A stretch of 8,579 nt of DNA, taken from contig JAWLHA010000114.1 of the NCBI GenBank assembly GCA_041690535.1, positions 1 through 8,579 of the forward strand, read 5' to 3'. Positions within the stretch are counted from its first letter, which is position 1, and every line of letters starts with the position of its first letter. Origin of the DNA: JAWLHA01 sp041690535. Its GTDB lineage: Bacteria > Pseudomonadota > Gammaproteobacteria > Thiohalomonadales > Thiohalomonadaceae. The notes beneath the pieces were generated by a model. It was given only the letters and a program-made list of their open reading frames with translations. It made no database searches and was not told where the DNA came from. This document shows, piece by piece, positions 5,664 through 8,579 of the stretch. A program made the translations under genes and the position numbers.

Positions 5664-6941
5664 ATGAAGCAGAAGATCGATGTGGAGGACCTCAGGCTCG
5701 GAATGTACGTGTCGGAGCTCGACCGCCCCTGGCTCGAAAGTCCTTTTCTCTTTCAGGGTTTTCCAATCCGGACGCAGGATGAGTTGCAGGTCCTGCGCAC
5801 TTGCTGCAAGTACGTCTACGTCGATACGGAGCAATCGCGGGAGTGGCTTCCTCCACGGTCGAAGCCGCTGCCGGAGCACCGGATGGAGGTAGACCACCGC
5901 TTCGAGACCCAGGGGATCAACATCAGCCAGAGCAGCGGTGGGAGACACGAGTACACCGATCGGCGATCCTTCGAGGAGGAGGTTGGCGAGGCGGTCAACA
6001 CCTACCAGCGGGCGCACCGTTATATCCGCAACGTGCTTGAGGATGTGCGTCTGGGCCGCAGTGTCGACGTGCAAGAGGCCCGTCAGACCGCCGACCGAAT
6101 TGCCGATAGTGTGGTGCGAAACGAGCATGCGCTGGTGTGGCTGACCCAGCTTAAGCACCGTGACGAGTACACCTCGCAACACAGCCTCAATGTCTGTGTA
6201 CTGGCGGTCCTGTTCGGTCGCCACCTGGGCCTCGCGGAGCGGGAGCTTCGCGATCTCGGCCTAGGGGCGCTGCTGCACGACATCGGCAAGATGCGGGTCC
6301 CGCTGGAGGTGCTCAACAAGCCCGATCGCCTTACCCGCGAAGAGGTGGCGCTGCTGAAAGAGCATCCTAACCACGGATATGAGATCCTCAAGAATGCGGT
6401 GGGGGTGCCGGGCAGCGCCGTGGACGTCGCCTACTGTCATCACGAGCGGGTGGATGGCAGTGGCTACCCCCGCGGTTTGGAGGGGGAGCACATCCCGCTG
6501 TTCGCCAAGATTGTCTCGGTGGTCGACGTTTACGATGCGATCACCAGCGACCGGGTCTATCACATCGGCATTTCACCTCACGAAGCGCTCAATCTGATGT
6601 ATGGGTGGGCGCCGAAAAGCTTCGACAGAGGGCTGCTGGAGCAATTCATCCGTTGTCTGGGCATCTATCCCATCGGCAGCATCGTGGAACTCGACACGGG
6701 CGAAGTGGGGGTCGTCATCACAGTGAACCGTGCGCGTCATCTCCGGCCGCTGGTCATCCTCCTGCTCGACCGCACCAAGGCGCCCTATCAGCGGCGCAAG
6801 CTTCTTAATCTGCACTCGCAGGAGAGGGCCGGGAATGTGATAGGCATCAAGAAAATCCTGCCCTCGAACGCCTACGGTATCAACGTGCGCCAGGTTATCC
6901 TGGATGAACAGGCGGAGGCCGTGGCAGAATTCGGGCTTTGA
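5664..6941 (+). CDS. DUF3391 / HD-GYP cyclic-di-GMP phosphodiesterase
   Basis: A 425-residue cytoplasmic protein. Residues about 3-130 match the DUF3391 type of N-terminal region (VEDLRLGMYVSELDRPWLESPFLFQGF). The HD-GYP domain follows at about 150-335 and hydrolyses c-di-GMP in active members. Its metal and substrate residues are present: H173, H205-D206 and K209 in LLHDIGK, H234, H259-H260 and the GYP signature at 267-269 (HHERVDGSGYPRGLEG), and D288 in VVDVYDAI, so activity is expected. A beta-rich tail (about 336-425) is usual for this subfamily. No membrane segment or receiver domain is visible. ATG 5664 is preferred over an in-frame TTG at 5652 because GAGGG (5654-5658) sits 5 nt before it. 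YajQ starts 24 nt after the stop, so the two are probably one operon. Confidence 0.93.
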   Translation: MKQKIDVEDLRLGMYVSELDRPWLESPFLFQGFPIRTQDELQVLRTCCKYVYVDTEQSREWLPPRSKPLPEHRMEVDHRFETQGINISQSSGGRHEYTDRRSFEEEVGEAVNTYQRAHRYIRNVLEDVRLGRSVDVQEARQTADRIADSVVRNEHALVWLTQLKHRDEYTSQHSLNVCVLAVLFGRHLGLAERELRDLGLGALLHDIGKMRVPLEVLNKPDRLTREEVALLKEHPNHGYEILKNAVGVPGSAVDVAYCHHERVDGSGYPRGLEGEHIPLFAKIVSVVDVYDAITSDRVYHIGISPHEALNLMYGWAPKSFDRGLLEQFIRCLGIYPIGSIVELDTGEVGVVITVNRARHLRPLVILLLDRTKAPYQRRKLLNLHSQERAGNVIGIKKILPSNAYGINVRQVILDEQAEAVAEFGL

Positions 6942-6965
6942 TTTCGCACAAACGGGAGTGACTGA

Positions 6966-7448
6966 ATGCCTTCGTTCGACATTGTGTCAGAAGTCGATCA
7001 GCATGAGTTGACCAATGCGGTCGATCAGGTCAACCGTGAGGTTGGCAACCGGTTCGATTTCAAGGGGTCCGACGCCAAGGTCGAACAGCAGGAGAATGCA
7101 GTGGTTCTGCATGCGCAAAACGAGTTTCAGATCAGCCAGATGTACGACATCATGCTGCAGAAAATGGCCAAGCGCGGCATTGACGTCTCTTGCCTGGAAG
7201 CGGGAGAGGTGGAGGCGAGCGGAACCCGGGCCAAGCAGCAGTACTCGGTTCGCCAGGGCATCGACAAGGAACTTGGAAAAAAGATCATTAAGCTGGTCAA
7301 AGACAGCAAGATAAAGGTTCAGGCCAGTATTCAGGGTGAGCAGGTACGCGTCACGGGCAAGAAGAGGGACGACCTACAGCAGATCATGTCGCTGTTGCGG
7401 GGGGCCGAACTGGGCTTGCCGCTTCAATTCACCAATTTCAGAGATTGA
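6966..7448 (+). CDS. yajQ: YajQ family nucleotide-binding protein
   Basis: A 160-residue protein of the YajQ (UPF0234) family, usual length about 160-165. Family hallmarks are the N-terminus MPSFDIVSEVD, the NRFDFKGSDA block (28-37), and the C-terminus GAELGLPLQFTNFRD. The fold is two ferredoxin-like domains. A Xanthomonas member has been reported to bind c-di-GMP and act with a transcription factor; E. coli YajQ has been linked to nucleotide or tRNA binding. Which applies here is not visible from sequence. ATG 6966 has GGGAG (6954-6958) at 7-nt spacing. Its position directly after a c-di-GMP phosphodiesterase supports, without proving, a c-di-GMP role. dsbC starts 13 nt after its stop. Confidence 0.95.
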   Translation: MPSFDIVSEVDQHELTNAVDQVNREVGNRFDFKGSDAKVEQQENAVVLHAQNEFQISQMYDIMLQKMAKRGIDVSCLEAGEVEASGTRAKQQYSVRQGIDKELGKKIIKLVKDSKIKVQASIQGEQVRVTGKKRDDLQQIMSLLRGAELGLPLQFTNFRD

Positions 7449-7461
7449 ATCAGGAGTTTAC

Positions 7462-8181
7462 ATGAGACATTGGATTGCGGCCGGGATGCTGGGGCTTTCG
7501 ATCGTTGCGCCGGCCGGGGCGGCGGACGACGCAGGAGAGAAAATTCGCGCGGCGCTTGCGGGCGTGGTGCCCGGGAGCACTCCCGACAGCGTTCAGCCAA
7601 GCGGCGTCTCCGGTCTGTACGAGGTCAGATATGGAGCGCAGATCCTCTATGTTTCCGATGACGGCCGCTATCTCTTCGATGGCGAGTTCATCGATCTGCA
7701 GAAGCGGGTCAATGTCACCGAGCAACGCCGCGGCGAAGGCCGGTTGAATGCATTGCGTGCCCTCGGGGAGGAGAGCATGATCGTGTACAAGCCGAAAGGG
7801 CAGGTGAAGCACACGATCACGGTCTTCACGGACATCGATTGTGGCTATTGCCGGAAACTCCACAACGGCATGGCCGCGATGAACGACTTGGGGATCGAGG
7901 TGCGTTATCTCGCCTATCCCCGGGCGGGCATCAATTCCCCCTCGTACGACAAGGCGGTGAGTGTCTGGTGTGCCGAAGACCGGAACAAGGCCATGGATGC
8001 GGCAAAGGCTGGCGAGCCGCTGAAGTCGAAGAGCTGCGACAGCCCGGTGACCGAACACCTCGCCTTGGGCGAATCGTTCGGGGTGAGGGGAACCCCGGCG
8101 CTGGTACTGGATAGTGGCGAATTGCTGCCGGGCTACCTGCCTCCTGACCGTCTGGTCGCGCATCTCGAGGGGAAGAAGTAA
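7462..8181 (+). CDS. dsbC: Periplasmic thiol:disulfide interchange protein, DsbC type
   Basis: A 239-residue precursor of a protein disulfide isomerase that reshuffles wrong disulfides in the periplasm and is kept reduced by DsbD. A Sec signal peptide covers about 1-20 (hydrophobic AAGMLGLSIVAPAGA, cleavage near A20/A21). An N-terminal dimerisation domain spans about 22-85, a linker follows, and the thioredoxin fold runs about 115-237. The active site is CGYC (C127-C130) in FTDIDCGYCRKLH, the same dipeptide as E. coli DsbC, and the cis-proline is in RGTPAL (P212). Two further cysteines, C170 and C192, match the structural disulfide of E. coli DsbC. ATG 7462 is chosen for AGGAG (7452-7456) 5 nt upstream and for the signal peptide; longer in-frame starts lie inside yajQ. 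It is probably the last gene of the HD-GYP-yajQ-dsbC unit. Confidence 0.95.
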   Translation: MRHWIAAGMLGLSIVAPAGAADDAGEKIRAALAGVVPGSTPDSVQPSGVSGLYEVRYGAQILYVSDDGRYLFDGEFIDLQKRVNVTEQRRGEGRLNALRALGEESMIVYKPKGQVKHTITVFTDIDCGYCRKLHNGMAAMNDLGIEVRYLAYPRAGINSPSYDKAVSVWCAEDRNKAMDAAKAGEPLKSKSCDSPVTEHLALGESFGVRGTPALVLDSGELLPGYLPPDRLVAHLEGKK

Positions 8182-8193
8182 CCGCACCCGGTA

Positions 8194-8234
8194 GGGGCCG
8201 GCTCGCGCCTTGCGAGCGGCCCTGTCGGAGTTTT
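8194..8234 (+). terminator. Probable weak terminator after dsbC
   Basis: GCTCGC (8201-8206) pairs with GCGAGC (8212-8217) around a 5-nt loop, and the stem extends with GGGCC/GGCCC after one bulged G. The nearest T-run, TTTT at 8231-8234, is 7 or more bases beyond the stem, so it is not a canonical intrinsic terminator. Position directly after the last gene supports a 3'-end role. Confidence 0.5.
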
Positions 8235-8352
8235 CGCTTTCCGAGTTGAAAGCCCGTACGCTGTGAACACATCCCTGTACGCTCGACGGCCGCGGCCGCT
8301 TCGGGCCTCCTGCCCTCCCGCGGCATAAGTGCGTTCTTGCACCCATCCATGC
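8235..8352. other. Intergenic, no gene supported
   Basis: No start, Shine-Dalgarno or protein-like composition is seen on either strand. At 8259-8275 the sequence CGCTGTGAACACATCCC resembles the left MITE end at 12 of 17 positions, which could mean a decayed end paired with 8395-8411, but this is weak. GC-rich runs (CGGCCGCGGCCGC, 8286-8298) are present without clear structure. Confidence 0.4.
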
Positions 8353-8411
8353 GGCCGACGACTTGCTTTCAAGGACTTACATCGCTCTCGGGTAAGTATG
8401 CGTTTATCCGA
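8353..8411 (+). repeat. Decayed partial copy of the MITE-like element
   Basis: GGCCGACGAC (8353-8362) resembles the centre of the full element. Bases 8365-8387 match its 23-bp right arm with one change (ACATCGC for ACGTCGC). The 7-nt internal variant (TCGGGTA) resembles TTGGGTG, and the terminal repeat keeps AGTATGCGTT (8395-8404) but then diverges. A convincing left arm is missing. ACTTAC (8376-8381) and GTAAGT (8392-8397) can pair, giving a unit-level hairpin. Confidence 0.75.
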
Positions 8412-8429
8412 TGCCCGCTTGCGCGGGCA
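8412..8429. repeat. REP-like GC hairpin
   Basis: TGCCCGC (8412-8418) and GCGGGCA (8423-8429) form a perfect 7-bp stem with a TTGC loop, directly adjoining the decayed MITE copy. Palindromes of this form are common dispersed intergenic repeats in proteobacteria. A T-run (TTTT, 8444-8447) follows too far away for a terminator. Confidence 0.55.
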
Positions 8430-8488
8430 CGACGAATTCAGCGTTTTCCTAGAGCACCGAACAGATAAATTCGACGCGCCTAACATGT

Positions 8489-8557
8489 AGGGTGGATAAG
8501 CGCAGCGCATCCACCGTGCGGCGTCGAATTGGTGGATGCGCTGCGCTTATCCACCCT
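8489..8557. repeat. 27-bp perfect inverted repeat, GGTGGATAAGCGC family
   Basis: Bases 8489-8515 and 8531-8557 are exact reverse complements, separated by 15 nt. Each arm is itself nearly palindromic: GGTGGAT ... ATCCACC outside and GCGC-A-GCGC inside, with two unpaired A. An outer 10-bp pair, AATTCGACGC (8468-8477) and GCGTCGAATT (8521-8530), is interleaved with it. Repeats with this core are, to my knowledge, widespread between genes in many proteobacteria; their function is unsettled. The repeat island continues to the window edge. Confidence 0.85.
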
Positions 8558-8579
8558 CGGTTCGCTGCCCCCGCCACCT

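Noticed and set aside
7336..7461. Longer start for the DsbC protein inside yajQ
   Set aside because: It would bury the signal peptide; AGGAG before ATG 7462 and the Sec-type N-terminus settle the start.
7450..8346. 298-codon open frame on the minus strand opposite dsbC
   Set aside because: It mirrors dsbC and runs into the repeat region; no family resemblance.
8133..8510. 125-codon minus-strand frame over the downstream repeats
   Set aside because: Its sequence (SSCPRKRASDK and similar) is the translation of dispersed palindromic repeats, a common false gene call.
1..8579. CRISPR array, tRNA, prophage or defence island
   Set aside because: Repeats are inverted and dispersed rather than evenly spaced direct units; no cloverleaf or 3' CCA motif, cas or phage genes were seen; the only integrase-like gene is housekeeping XerD.

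Overview
The window looks like chromosomal DNA of a GC-rich gammaproteobacterium. The gene order rpsP-rimM-trmD-rplS, the close match of TrmD to the E. coli residue numbering, and the repeat types in the gaps all fit. A purple-sulfur or Ectothiorhodospiraceae-like (Chromatiales) lineage is my guess, not a demonstrated placement. All genes are on the + strand; I see no rRNA, tRNA, CRISPR array or prophage.

Layout. Positions 1-54 hold the right half of a short mobile repeat cut by the window edge. The ribosomal/tRNA operon rpsP-rimM-trmD-rplS follows (208-2160) and ends at a strong intrinsic terminator (2236-2271). This terminator lies inside the 5' end of the next reading frame, an exported TPR-type protein of unknown role (2193-3995). 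It is followed after 2 bases by an O6-methylguanine-DNA methyltransferase (ogt), whose stop codon overlaps the start of the site-specific recombinase gene xerD (GTGA overlap, 4468-4471). After a gap comes a second transcription unit: a DUF3391/HD-GYP c-di-GMP phosphodiesterase, a YajQ-family protein and a periplasmic DsbC-type disulfide isomerase. The last 400 bases are a repeat island with no gene.

The most interesting non-coding item is a 119-bp palindromic element at 5480-5598. It has perfect 17-bp terminal inverted repeats and an exact 10-bp direct duplication (CTCAAGGGGG) on both sides, the hallmark of a transposed MITE-like element. The window start carries a partial copy and 8353-8411 a decayed one; the element's two arms carry two different internal variants. 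The window ends in a different repeat, a 27-bp perfect inverted pair of a GGTGGATAAGCGC...type hairpin.

Functionally, the first half is translation machinery (30S and 50S proteins, a 30S maturation factor, tRNA m1G37 methylation). The middle is genome maintenance (alkylation repair, chromosome dimer resolution). The third unit places a c-di-GMP-degrading enzyme directly before a member of a family reported to bind c-di-GMP, followed by a periplasmic redox chaperone. I found no clear undescribed defence or metabolic system; the leads are the MITE family, the terminator-within-gene arrangement and the c-di-GMP gene pair.
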